A DNA stretch of 57,169 nt from Candidatus Goldiibacteriota bacterium (GTDB lineage: Bacteria; Oederibacteriota; PGYV01). The stretch lies in assembly GCA_016937715.1 (NCBI GenBank), contig JAFGWA010000113.1, forward strand, positions 1 through 57,169, written 5' to 3'. Positions 1 through 6,712 of this stretch are shown one piece after another. A model generated the notes under the pieces. The model was given only the letters and a program-made list of their open reading frames with translations, had not been told where the DNA came from and ran no database searches. The first letter of the stretch is position 1. The number at the start of each line of letters is the position of its first letter. The position numbers and the translations under genes are program-made.

Positions 1-17
1 CCATAATCCATCCTCCT
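1..17 (-). other. possible start of a divergent minus-strand gene (ribosome binding site plus ATG)
   Basis: Read on the minus strand, these bases give AGGAGG (complement of 12-17) followed after 7 bases by an ATG at 4-2, with another ATG at 11-9 too close to the Shine-Dalgarno. This would be the first codon of a gene running off the left edge. Only one codon is inside the window, so nothing can be said about the product. Confidence 0.3.
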
Positions 18-27
18 TATTATACTC

Positions 28-45
28 AGTACACTTAAGTGTACT
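28..45. repeat. perfect 18-bp palindrome at the left edge
   Basis: AGTACACTTAAGTGTACT equals its own reverse complement. It lies just upstream of the possible divergent start at the edge and exactly where the downstream beta-barrel reading frame loses its natural beginning. An outer pair of arms (bases 1-8 CCATAATC against 49-56 GATTATGG) widens the symmetry. It could be an operator, the tip of a mobile element, or a chimeric join made during assembly. Confidence 0.6.
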
Positions 46-663
46 TCAGATTATGGCCGTTTACACAAATTTTATGACAGACTCAAAGATTATCTTTATG
101 GTTCCTATGAGACAAAATCGGCTGTAAAGAAAAAGGCAGAAACAGATGAAACTGTTGGAGAGCCGGAAAGTTTTAAAACCGTACACCTTTATCCTTTTAC
201 ATTTGATTTCTTCGGAGGATTATCAGGTTCATATTATGGCGGTTCCGTTGTTCCTGATAGTATATATTTTAACTTTGGGGCATATGTATTGTATCATTTT
301 AATGATATTGTCGCTTTTAAGACCGGCATATTATTGGCGCCTTCGGGATATGAATCATTTTATGTAAGTTATCTTAATATCCCGGTTGCGATTGTATTTA
401 AGTCATACGCGCTGTCAACATTGTCTCTGGGAATGTATTTTGGACCCAAATTAGTGGGAACATACGATGGTTATTCCGGCTACGCGGATTCTGACATATA
501 TGGCACAGATATAGGTATACATGGCGGATGCAATATATATAATATTCGTGGTGACTTTGGGACATATTATGGGTTTACGGTACATTACAGCCTGCTTCCT
601 TTTCATCCTGAACTTGAAACACATAACGGCACTATCATGTTGAATTTGGGATTAACGTTATAA
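46..663 (+). pseudogene. outer-membrane beta-barrel protein, 5' end missing
   Basis: An open frame of about 205 codons without a credible start: no ATG/GTG with a ribosome binding site precedes it in frame, and an in-frame stop lies at 4-6. The translated part has a charged segment (about residues 5-45), then alternating hydrophobic/polar strands rich in Gly, Tyr and Phe ending in a Leu-rich last strand (NLGLTL), as in PorT/OmpW-like small outer-membrane barrels. The first TTG inside the frame (289) would discard several strands. Either the gene is truncated by rearrangement or the window begins at an assembly join inside it. The exact family is unknown; the barrel assignment rests on composition and strand pattern only. 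Confidence 0.45.
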
Positions 664-705
664 GAGTTTTATATGAAAATTTATTCCGCCCCGGCAGCAG
701 AAAAC

Positions 706-734
706 TTGATAATTGATAAAACCCCTGCTATACT
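706..734 (+). promoter_or_regulatory. sigma-70-type promoter
   Basis: TTGATA (706-711), 17-bp spacer, TATACT (729-734). It places the transcript start about 25 bases before the ATG at 765, fitting the small gene that follows. Confidence 0.55.
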
Positions 735-764
735 TTTTATGTTGTTAAATTAAGGGGGAATGGA

Positions 765-989
765 ATGGCAAAAGAAATATCTAAAAAACAGCTTCTTAAA
801 TCTCCGCGCAGAAAAGAAACCATTGAATCTGCCAAGCAGTCGCTTCTTCAGCTTATGGAGCCGGATAACAGGGCCCTATTCAACACGCTGACAGGCAGGC
901 AGCAGGAAGAACTTATCCTGGAAATGGCTTTTGAACACCATGTGATAGAGATTAAAGAGCAGGCTTTCCGCGCAACAAGGGCTAACTGA
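765..989 (+). CDS. small charged protein of unknown function (74 aa)
   Basis: The ATG at 765 follows an AAGGGGG ribosome binding site at suitable distance and has its own promoter. An ATG at 760 is too near the binding site and out of frame. The product is soluble, with no signal or membrane segment. The first 20 residues are Lys/Arg-rich; the rest looks like two or three amphipathic helices (for example LLQLMEPDNRALFNTLTGRQ). I recognise no family. It stands alone between the barrel fragment and the PUR-domain gene, without operon context. Confidence 0.6.
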   Translation: MAKEISKKQLLKSPRRKETIESAKQSLLQLMEPDNRALFNTLTGRQQEELILEMAFEHHVIEIKEQAFRATRAN

Positions 990-1061
990 TTTTTTCCTGT
1001 ATGCCGCTAAGTCTTTTTTCGGTAAAAAATTTAAACGATCAAATTAAAAAATAAAATAATG

Positions 1062-1089
1062 TTGAAAAAAACTTTTAATATGCTACAAT
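1062..1089 (+). promoter_or_regulatory. sigma-70-type promoter
   Basis: TTGAAA (1062-1067), 16-bp spacer, TACAAT (1084-1089), in an AT-rich stretch that otherwise holds nothing visible between 990 and 1174. It would drive the PUR-domain gene and the small gene overlapping it. Confidence 0.5.
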
Positions 1090-1174
1090 AACTTCATCAA
1101 ACATGGGAAAAATCTCATAAACATCACGTGACACAATAATTTTGGGGCCCGTGATAATCAAAAGGAGACATTTA

Positions 1175-1801
1175 ATGTCCGCAGTTTACAGAAAGAAACC
1201 CGCCGGTCAGGCAGGAAGCAAAGATGCAGGCAACAGCAGGTACGTTGGGGGAAATTCAGGCTATACTACAAGGTTAACGTCGCATGAAAGGCCTGCAATG
1301 GGCAATTCAAGAGACGGCGCTAAAAGATATGGTTCTGCAGGTACGGGGTCAACGGGTTCATATTCCAGAAACACATCCGGTTTTTCACGCGACGGCAATA
1401 CGGCCGGTTTTTCCCGTGACGGCAATACCGCGGGTTTTTCCCGCGATGGCGGGAAGAAAAAATTCTTTAATGACAGAAAAAAAGATTTTGGAGCGCAGGG
1501 CAGGCCCCCGTATAAACCTTTTAACCAGCAGAAAAAACATAACGGCCCACCCAGGGATTTTGTTGAAATAGGAAAATTTGACGCGGCTAAAAGGACATAC
1601 TCTTTTGGAATGCAGAAAACTGAAACAGGCGACAGCGCTCTTGTTATATTACAGACGCGCAACGATAACGGCAGGTTAAGGCAGGATACGGTTCTGGTGT
1701 TTGAAGACCACGTTGAAGGTTTCATAGAAGCTATTAATAAGGCCATGGTGGTTTTCAGGGAAAAGAAAGGTGATGGCGTGAAAGAGGAAAAAGGTGAGTG
1801 A
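1175..1801 (+). CDS. Gly/Arg-rich protein with C-terminal PUR-type nucleic-acid-binding domain
   Basis: 208 aa from the ATG at 1175, chosen because AAAGGAGA precedes it; a TTG at 1142 has none. Residues 1-130 are a low-complexity Arg/Gly/Ser/Asn/Lys linker containing a 27-bp tandem repeat encoding FSRDGNTAG (residues 70-78, 79-87, then a partial third copy). Residues about 132-198 (FDAAKRTYSFGMQKTETG, then a beta stretch and a helix FEDHVEGFIEAINKAM) match the pattern of PUR-alpha/DUF3276 domains, which bind single-stranded DNA or RNA in Bacteroidetes and spirochaetes (for example Borrelia BpuR). An RGG-like tail plus a PUR domain suggests an RNA-binding protein. The domain call is by pattern memory, not by search. 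Confidence 0.65.
   Translation: MSAVYRKKPAGQAGSKDAGNSRYVGGNSGYTTRLTSHERPAMGNSRDGAKRYGSAGTGSTGSYSRNTSGFSRDGNTAGFSRDGNTAGFSRDGGKKKFFNDRKKDFGAQGRPPYKPFNQQKKHNGPPRDFVEIGKFDAAKRTYSFGMQKTETGDSALVILQTRNDNGRLRQDTVLVFEDHVEGFIEAINKAMVVFREKKGDGVKEEKGE
1382..1448 (+). repeat. 27-bp tandem repeat inside the PUR-domain gene
   Basis: Two full copies and one partial copy of a 27-bp unit encoding FSRDGNTAG. Copies differ only at synonymous sites or a few bases. The in-frame unit length means copy number could vary without breaking the gene. It is not a CRISPR: there are no spacers. Confidence 0.8.
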
Positions 1802-2090
1802 TAAAGAAAGCGGCTGCGGCGGATGCAATAAAGATGAATCCGGAGCCTACCTTGCAAATGGCACTTTTATGGAAAGCTGCCCGGAAACCGCGATAACCAG
1901 GGAATTTGAATTAACCGACGGCATAAAAAACGGAAGTTACAGGGAATTATCCGGCGAAGAAGACAGGGTTTCTGTAACCGGGTCTTATAAAAACGGACTT
2001 ATGCACGGCGAATGGTCTTTTTACGGGGCTGACGGCAGGCTTTCTAAAGTTCAAATATTCAACGAAGGAAGGCTTATAGAAGAAAGATGA
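1794..2090 (+). CDS. small MORN/YwqK-type repeat protein with Cys-rich N-terminus
   Basis: 98 aa. The GTG at 1794 overlaps the end of the previous gene by 8 bases and uses GAGG/AAGG inside that gene as ribosome binding site, so the two are translationally coupled. The N-terminus holds CGGC and a third Cys. The C-terminal half (NGSYRELSGEEDRVSVTGSY, then KNGLMHGEWSFYGADGRL) is a degenerate pair of MORN_2-type strands, as in YwqK-like proteins. The role is unknown; the coupling to an RNA-binding-type protein is the only functional hint. A related but larger repeat protein lies at 56029. Confidence 0.6.
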   Translation: MSDKESGCGGCNKDESGAYLANGTFMESCPETAITREFELTDGIKNGSYRELSGEEDRVSVTGSYKNGLMHGEWSFYGADGRLSKVQIFNEGRLIEER

Positions 2091-2102
2091 TACCTGTATA
2101 AA

Positions 2103-2130
2103 AACCGTTAAAAAATACCGGTTTTTTTTA
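2103..2130 (+). terminator. weak intrinsic terminator
   Basis: AAAACCG pairs with CGGTTTT across an 11-base A-rich loop, followed by further Ts. The stem is short, so termination would be partial. Confidence 0.35.
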
Positions 2131-2145
2131 AGGGGAAAATAAAAG

Positions 2146-2679
2146 ATGCCCGCCCATAAACAGAAAAAGAAAGGCAATATAAAAATACTCCCGTTAATAA
2201 TAATTGTTTTTATTTTTTTATGTGCTGTTTTTTATTTATTGTACTTTGTTAAAGGCAATAGTATCAGCAATGACAGGGCTGTCATTTACTCCTTTCCGAT
2301 AGAAAAACAGGCAATAACACCAATCGGGGAAAAAATATCATCAGATAAAAGGTCTTATGAATATTATGAATACGGGGATAAAAGAAGTAAAAGGGGGGTA
2401 TATGTCCTTAAAGTCATTAATAAGGATGGCAGCGAAGATTACCGTTACACCTTAAAACTTCCCGTTGAAATAGCTGATTATGATTTTGGCCCCGGGGTAA
2501 AAGCTTACGTGACGCTTGAAGATGATCCGGCGCAGAAGGATACGGTAATTTTCAGGGTATGGATGGATTCTGAAGAGTACAGGAAAAGTGTTGAAAACAG
2601 TTTAAGCGGGCTTTTCAGGCTTATAAAAAAACACAGGCCGGAAAGTATGGTAAGGGGAGAAATAAAGGTGAGGGAATGA
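2146..2679 (+). CDS. membrane-anchored protein of unknown function, paralogue A
   Basis: 177 aa. Lys-rich N-terminus (MPAHKQKKKG) followed by one strongly hydrophobic segment (residues about 14-36) and an extracytoplasmic domain with alternating charged beta strands. It overlaps the next gene by 4 bases (ATGA) and shares with that product a core of the form YxYxLP/MP...FxxxxxxVxxLExDxxxKxxxI, so the pair appears to come from gene duplication. No known domain recognised. Expected location: inner membrane, facing the periplasm. Confidence 0.6.
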   Translation: MPAHKQKKKGNIKILPLIIIVFIFLCAVFYLLYFVKGNSISNDRAVIYSFPIEKQAITPIGEKISSDKRSYEYYEYGDKRSKRGVYVLKVINKDGSEDYRYTLKLPVEIADYDFGPGVKAYVTLEDDPAQKDTVIFRVWMDSEEYRKSVENSLSGLFRLIKKHRPESMVRGEIKVRE

Positions 2680-3227
2680 AGAGGGGGGCGCGCGTGGTAT
2701 CTGTTAAAATAAAAAAAGATAATTTTCTGCGTAATATGGCGGCGGGTTTTGCGGTATTTGTAATTTTGGATTTTGCGGTAATAATGTCAACCATGAAAGA
2801 GACGGCCAAGCCGGTGATACCGGAAACAATACAAACCGAAGCTTTAACACAGGATATAAAATCAGAAAAAATGCCTGTGTTCAGTGAAGAACTTAAATTT
2901 GAACTTTATTATGACAGCGTCATAGGCCCTGCAACCGGAATGCACAGTTTAAAGGTGTGCTGTCCTGCCGGCCTTGTAAAAGAATATTACACATATAAAA
3001 TGCCGTGGGAGCTTATCCTGTATAAATTCAGCGCGACAATACCCACGGTGGTGTTGTTTGAAAAAGACGAAGAAAAAAAAGAGGGTAAAATAAAAATTTT
3101 AATACTTGATCCAAAGGTACAGGGCACCGACATAAAACAAAGTGATATCCTTAAGTTTATCAAAAAAACCGGAGATTACCTGCCCGGCTATTCCTGGCAG
3201 GCGGATGTGTTTACAGAGGCGTTTTGA
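2676..3227 (+). CDS. membrane-anchored protein of unknown function, paralogue B
   Basis: 183 aa, ATG within the stop of paralogue A. A transmembrane segment at residues about 21-38 (MAAGFAVFVILDFAVIM) precedes an extracytoplasmic domain. The stretch EYYTYKMPWELILYKF with following VVLFEKDEEKKEGKIKILI lines up with YRYTLKLPVEIADYDF and VTLEDDPAQKDTVIFRV of paralogue A. A downstream ATG (about residue 38) would drop the membrane segment and is less likely. Function unknown. Confidence 0.6.
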   Translation: MKRGARVVSVKIKKDNFLRNMAAGFAVFVILDFAVIMSTMKETAKPVIPETIQTEALTQDIKSEKMPVFSEELKFELYYDSVIGPATGMHSLKVCCPAGLVKEYYTYKMPWELILYKFSATIPTVVLFEKDEEKKEGKIKILILDPKVQGTDIKQSDILKFIKKTGDYLPGYSWQADVFTEAF

Positions 3228-3273
3228 ATATAGTATAATTACATCGGTGTGAAAATTGATATGGGGGTGGCGT

Positions 3274-3492
3274 ATGGCTGATTGTGAGTGTCTTGAAAAA
3301 TGTCCGTTTTTTAATGACAAGATGGTAAATCTGCCGGCAACAGCGGAGATTTACAAGAAAAAGTTCTGCAGGGGAGATTTTGAAGGCTGCGCAAGATATA
3401 TTATTTTTAAAAAACTTGGAAAAGAAAAAGTACCCGCTGACCTGCTTCCAAATCAGGCAGACAGGGCACAGGTAATAATAGCGCAGGGATAG
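3274..3492 (+). CDS. small Cys-rich protein (CxxxxCPFF...CxxxxxxC)
   Basis: 72 aa from the ATG at 3274 (GGGGGTGG upstream); an in-frame ATG 18 bases earlier is less well placed. Cysteines occur as CECLEKCPFF near the start and CRGDFEGCARY near residue 30, suggesting a bound metal or Fe-S cluster. The pattern, followed by a Val-Pro-Ala-Asp-Leu-x-Pro-Asn-Gln stretch, is one I associate with small uncharacterised proteins in anaerobes, but I cannot name a family. Soluble, no signal peptide. Confidence 0.55.
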   Translation: MADCECLEKCPFFNDKMVNLPATAEIYKKKFCRGDFEGCARYIIFKKLGKEKVPADLLPNQADRAQVIIAQG

Positions 3493-3516
3493 GCAATAAA
3501 AAAATATGGCGGGGAT

Positions 3517-3891
3517 ATGGATATATTTGAAGCCGCAAAAAAAGGGGTTATTAACGAGTTAAAAGAGTGCGCTAAAAATAGCATTGATATAAATTCCCGC
3601 GACCGTGACAGGATTTCCCCCATAGTATGGGCGGCGTATCATAACCATACAGGCGCGGTTAAATATCTTATTTCGGCCAAAGCTGATGTTAATTCCCGCG
3701 GCCTTGACGGCATTACCGCGCTTATGCGCGCTGTTGAAAATAAAAACACTGAAATGGTAAAACTGCTTATTGCCGCGCGTGCTGATCTTAACGTTACGGA
3801 TAAATATAAAGGAACAGCCCTGACAAGGGCTGTTAACGAGATAAAAGATGTATTAATAACAGCCCTTTTAAAAAAATCCGGCGCAAAATAA
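3517..3891 (+). CDS. ankyrin-repeat protein
   Basis: 124 aa with about three ankyrin repeats covering most of the chain: residues 1-32, 33-65 (SPIVWAAYHNHTGAVKYLIS, KADVNSR) and 66-100 (TALMRAVENKNTEMVKLLIA, RADLNVT), plus a capping helix. The family scaffolds protein-protein contacts; the partner is unknown. No signal peptide, so cytosolic. It follows the Cys-rich gene by 24 bases with GGCGGGG before the ATG, so the two may be co-transcribed. Confidence 0.8.
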   Translation: MDIFEAAKKGVINELKECAKNSIDINSRDRDRISPIVWAAYHNHTGAVKYLISAKADVNSRGLDGITALMRAVENKNTEMVKLLIAARADLNVTDKYKGTALTRAVNEIKDVLITALLKKSGAK

Positions 3892-4008
3892 ATAATTTAA
3901 AAAAAACGGTATTTCGGATTATATAATAATTGCTATAATTCGAATTGTAATTCTGTTTGTTGCAGGAAAGGTTATATACAGTAGTATAAAAAATTAAGGG
4001 GCAATACT

Positions 4009-4668
4009 ATGTGCGGTGAAACAAAAGAAGGATGCGCATGTGAAGATGAGAGGGAAGAATTTAAAGAAATGATAGGTTATACACTTTCCGGATATGGAAT
4101 CGGGCTGGCGCTTGGCGCGGTTCTGGATTATCTGGGTATGCCTTTAAATGCTGTCGGCAACTGGCTGGTGAGGACATTTTCCGGCGAGGGGGAAAGCATC
4201 TTTGAAGGGATATTCGCGATAAAGAAAAAAATTCAGGGCAAAGCAATGTCGCTGGCGCAGGCATACGGCTGGGGAAAATTTTTTGGAATGGCGCTTCCCT
4301 GGATAATAGATTTTACAAGCAGGTTAATGGGTGTTGATATGCTTGGCGTGCAGGCTTTTTATATACCGTATTTTTACGCGCTGTCCGACCAGATGGGCGC
4401 AAGCGTTTCCGGATTTATGTATTTTTCCAAAAAAGAAGGCAATGTATCTAAAGGTTTCAAAGCGTATATAAAAAATCCGGTCATGCTTGCGGGCTTGTTT
4501 ATACTTGCAATAGTGCCTGCGGGGCTTTTGGGCGCAAGGCTGCTTGGGTTTAAACCGGATACGCAGACATATTCAGCAATAGAGACCATAGCGGCAAATC
4601 TTTGCTGGATACCGCCGCTTATAGGAATTCTTCAGATAAAAAAGGAGCAGCCTGATGCCAAAAGTTGA
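4009..4668 (+). CDS. multi-pass membrane protein of unknown function
   Basis: 219 aa. Cys-rich short N-terminus ([14 protein letters not shown]), then four to five predicted membrane segments (about residues 24-44, 83-103, 113-128, 160-182, 192-210). It ends 14 bases inside the following MFS gene, so the two are translationally coupled and probably act together. The N-terminal Cys cluster could bind metal. No family recognised. An AAGGGG ribosome binding site supports the ATG. Confidence 0.6.
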   Translation: MCGETKEGCACEDEREEFKEMIGYTLSGYGIGLALGAVLDYLGMPLNAVGNWLVRTFSGEGESIFEGIFAIKKKIQGKAMSLAQAYGWGKFFGMALPWIIDFTSRLMGVDMLGVQAFYIPYFYALSDQMGASVSGFMYFSKKEGNVSKGFKAYIKNPVMLAGLFILAIVPAGLLGARLLGFKPDTQTYSAIETIAANLCWIPPLIGILQIKKEQPDAKS

Positions 4669-5893
4669 AATGACAGATGATTTAAAAAGGGCTTTTCAGC
4701 TTGTAATATTTTTTGGTTTTGTAAGCCTTTTGGGCGATATTATTTATGAAGGAGCCAGAAGCGTAAACGGGCCGTATTTAAAAACCCTGTCCGCTAACGC
4801 GGCAATGGTGGGTTTAATCGCGGGTATAGGAGAGTTTGTAGGTTACGCTTTAAGGCTGGCATCAGGATATTTCGCGGATAAAACAAAAGGGTATTGGGTA
4901 TTTACTTTTCTGGGTTACGGGCTTTTAATTACCGTACCCATGCTTGCTTTAACCGGTGTATGGCAGATGGCGGCGGTGTTTATGGTATTGGAAAGGCTGG
5001 GTAAGGCTGTGCGCGCGCCGGCAAAGGATACAATTTTATCAAGCGCGGCAAAAAGAATCGGCACCGGAAAAGGGTTTGCAATTCAGGAAGTGCTTGATCA
5101 GTTTGGCGCGCTTTTGGGGCCTTTGATATTTGCGGGATACTTTGCCGCAACAGGCGGCGGTGTTAAAACCGCAATTGATTACAGGCACGCGTACGGAATT
5201 TTTATAATTCCTTTTATACTGCTTATGATATTTGTATGGATAGCATATACAAAAGTGCCTGACCCGTCAAAGCTGGAGCCGCCAAAAAAAGACGGCGACC
5301 CGGAAACAATCACAAAACTTTTCTGGATATATAATATTTTTTCTTTCGTTACTGCTTTTGGTTTTATAAGTTATGCAATCATGGGTTTTCATTTTAAAGC
5401 AGCCGGGGTTATATCAGACGTTATGATACCTTTATTTTATGCCGCAGCCATGCTTTCAGACGGCGCGGCGGCTTATGTTATGGGGCACTGGTATGATTAT
5501 TTGAAAGAAAAATTAAACCACCACGGCGGCGGCCTTGTTACTTTGGCGTCAATGCCTGTATTAACAGCTTTAATTCCTTTTCTGGCTTTTACAAATAAGC
5601 CGTGGCTTGCTTTTGCATCCGCGATATTATGGGGGGTTGTAATGGGAGCGCATGAAACAATAATGAAAGCGGGAATAGCGGATATTACCCCCATGAAAAA
5701 ACGCGGTACCGGGTACGGTATTTTTAACTTTAATTACGGTATAGCGCTTTTTGCAGGCAGCTGGCTTGCGGGAATCCTTTATGAAATTTCACTTCCTGTT
5801 TTATGCTGGGGAATAGCCGGCGTGCAGGTACTGGCGCTTGGCGTGTTTTTCTATATGGAAAAAGAGATTAAAGTAAATACGTCCAAAATATAA
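4655..5893 (+). CDS. MFS-type transporter
   Basis: 412 aa with about 12 hydrophobic segments and the MFS loop pattern between helices 2 and 3 ([13 protein letters not shown], residues about 68-80). Helix 4/5 region has [16 protein letters not shown], typical of MFS drug/metabolite carriers. Substrate not predictable. It overlaps the preceding membrane gene by 14 bases; GGAGCAG upstream serves as ribosome binding site. The following gene is a metal regulator with its own promoter, so a link to metal export is possible but not shown. Confidence 0.8.
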   Translation: MPKVEMTDDLKRAFQLVIFFGFVSLLGDIIYEGARSVNGPYLKTLSANAAMVGLIAGIGEFVGYALRLASGYFADKTKGYWVFTFLGYGLLITVPMLALTGVWQMAAVFMVLERLGKAVRAPAKDTILSSAAKRIGTGKGFAIQEVLDQFGALLGPLIFAGYFAATGGGVKTAIDYRHAYGIFIIPFILLMIFVWIAYTKVPDPSKLEPPKKDGDPETITKLFWIYNIFSFVTAFGFISYAIMGFHFKAAGVISDVMIPLFYAAAMLSDGAAAYVMGHWYDYLKEKLNHHGGGLVTLASMPVLTALIPFLAFTNKPWLAFASAILWGVVMGAHETIMKAGIADITPMKKRGTGYGIFNFNYGIALFAGSWLAGILYEISLPVLCWGIAGVQVLALGVFFYMEKEIKVNTSKI

Positions 5894-5900
5894 AAGCATA

Positions 5901-5948
5901 TTGACAATCGCCTGATATTTTGTATAATGCTATTGAGATTCAATATCA
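5901..5948 (+). promoter_or_regulatory. promoter with Fur-like 7-1-7 operator
   Basis: TTGACA (5901-5906), 16-bp spacer, TATAAT (5923-5928). Just after the -10 lies TGAGATT-C-AATATCA (5934-5948), arms matching at 6 of 7 positions, the geometry of Fur/PerR/Zur boxes. Nearly the same operator is found before feoA (6406-6420), so the downstream Fur-family protein probably represses itself and feoAB. Confidence 0.65.
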
Positions 5949-5950
5949 AA

Positions 5951-6388
5951 ATGGAGAAGGGCATGGATAAGGAAAAAACATTCAGCAGTTTTTTGGAAAA
6001 GAAGTCCCTTAAAAAAACCCGGGGCAGGGATATTATTGTAAAAGCCGCCGCTTCTATTAAGGGCCATTTTGACGCGGAACAGCTGCTTGATTCGGTAAAA
6101 AAAATTGACATTAAAACCTCAAGGGCTTCGGTTTACCGCACTATCCCCCTTCTGGTAAAAGCTGAAATAGTTGAAGAAAGCATCCAGAAAGACGGGCGCA
6201 GGATATATGAATTTTCACAGGGCAACGGCCATCATGACCATATGATCTGCACAAAATGCGGGGCAATACTGGAATTTCACGATAATGTTATTGAAAAACA
6301 CCAGGAACTGATAGCAAAAAAATATAATTTTGAAATGACAGGGCACAGGATGGAAATAAGAGGCGTTTGCAGCAGGTGCAGAAAGTAA
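5951..6388 (+). CDS. Fur-family metal-dependent repressor
   Basis: 145 aa from the ATG at 5951; an alternative ATG at 5963 would give 141 aa, and a TTG at 5927 lies in the -10 box and can be excluded. N-terminal winged helix (TSRASVYRTIPLLVKAEI holds the recognition helix), then the metal-sensing domain with HHDHMICTKCG and a C-terminal CSRC: His/Asp ligands plus the two CxxC pairs of the structural zinc site. Location upstream of feoAB and the shared operator point to iron sensing; Zn or Mn sensing is the alternative. Autoregulation is likely from the operator at its start. Confidence 0.85.
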   Translation: MEKGMDKEKTFSSFLEKKSLKKTRGRDIIVKAAASIKGHFDAEQLLDSVKKIDIKTSRASVYRTIPLLVKAEIVEESIQKDGRRIYEFSQGNGHHDHMICTKCGAILEFHDNVIEKHQELIAKKYNFEMTGHRMEIRGVCSRCRK

Positions 6389-6405
6389 TTTTTTTAAACG
6401 CTAAA

Positions 6406-6420
6406 TGAGACTGTATCTCA
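6406..6420 (+). promoter_or_regulatory. Fur-like operator before feoAB
   Basis: TGAGACT-G-TATCTCA, a 7-1-7 inverted repeat with 6 of 7 arm positions matching, placed 13 bases before the feoA start codon. It shares TGAGA..T..AT.TCAAA with the operator in front of the Fur-family gene at 5951. Confidence 0.6.
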
Positions 6421-6433
6421 AAAGGAGCCGGAT

Positions 6434-6712
6434 ATGAAAATGTCGGAATTAAAAGCGGGCGATAAAGCTGTTGTAACTTCGGTTGACGCGCATGGCGAAG
6501 TGGCGCAGAGGCTGCTGGATATGGGGCTTGTAACAGGGACAAAATTCAAAGTGGTAAGAAAGGCGCCTTTGGGAGACCCCATTGAAATTAAGCTGCGCGG
6601 CTTCATGATGGCTTTAAGGGTTAAAGAGGCGTCATTTATATCTGTTGAAAAAACAGGGCAGGTTGGCGACGGCATACCAATGTCCGGCAGAAGAGGGAAC
6701 CGCAATGGGTAA
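6434..6712 (+). CDS. feoA: FeoA, ferrous iron transport accessory protein
   Basis: 92 aa, a single SH3-like FeoA domain: LKAGDKAVVTSVDAHGEVAQ, RLLDMGLVTGTKFKVVRKAP, GDPIEIKLRGFMMALR, the usual order. Slightly longer than the usual 75 aa because of a C-terminal tail (SGRRGNRNG) that overlaps the feoB start by 8 bases. AAAGGAG precedes the ATG. Cytosolic partner of FeoB in Fe2+ uptake under anaerobic conditions. Confidence 0.93.
   Translation: MKMSELKAGDKAVVTSVDAHGEVAQRLLDMGLVTGTKFKVVRKAPLGDPIEIKLRGFMMALRVKEASFISVEKTGQVGDGIPMSGRRGNRNG

Noticed and set aside
1382-1448. Short direct repeats that could be taken for a CRISPR array
   Set aside because: The 27-bp units are adjacent without spacers and are in frame within the PUR-domain gene.
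1261-1857. A 198-codon open frame on the minus strand
   Set aside because: Antisense shadow of the repeat-containing PUR-domain gene; the Pro/Ser-rich repeat merely mirrors the coding repeat.
3931-3955. Palindrome AATTCGAATT before the membrane protein gene at 4009 as an operator
   Set aside because: Ten bases of AT-rich symmetry next to a TATAAT; no second copy in the window, so evidence is too weak.
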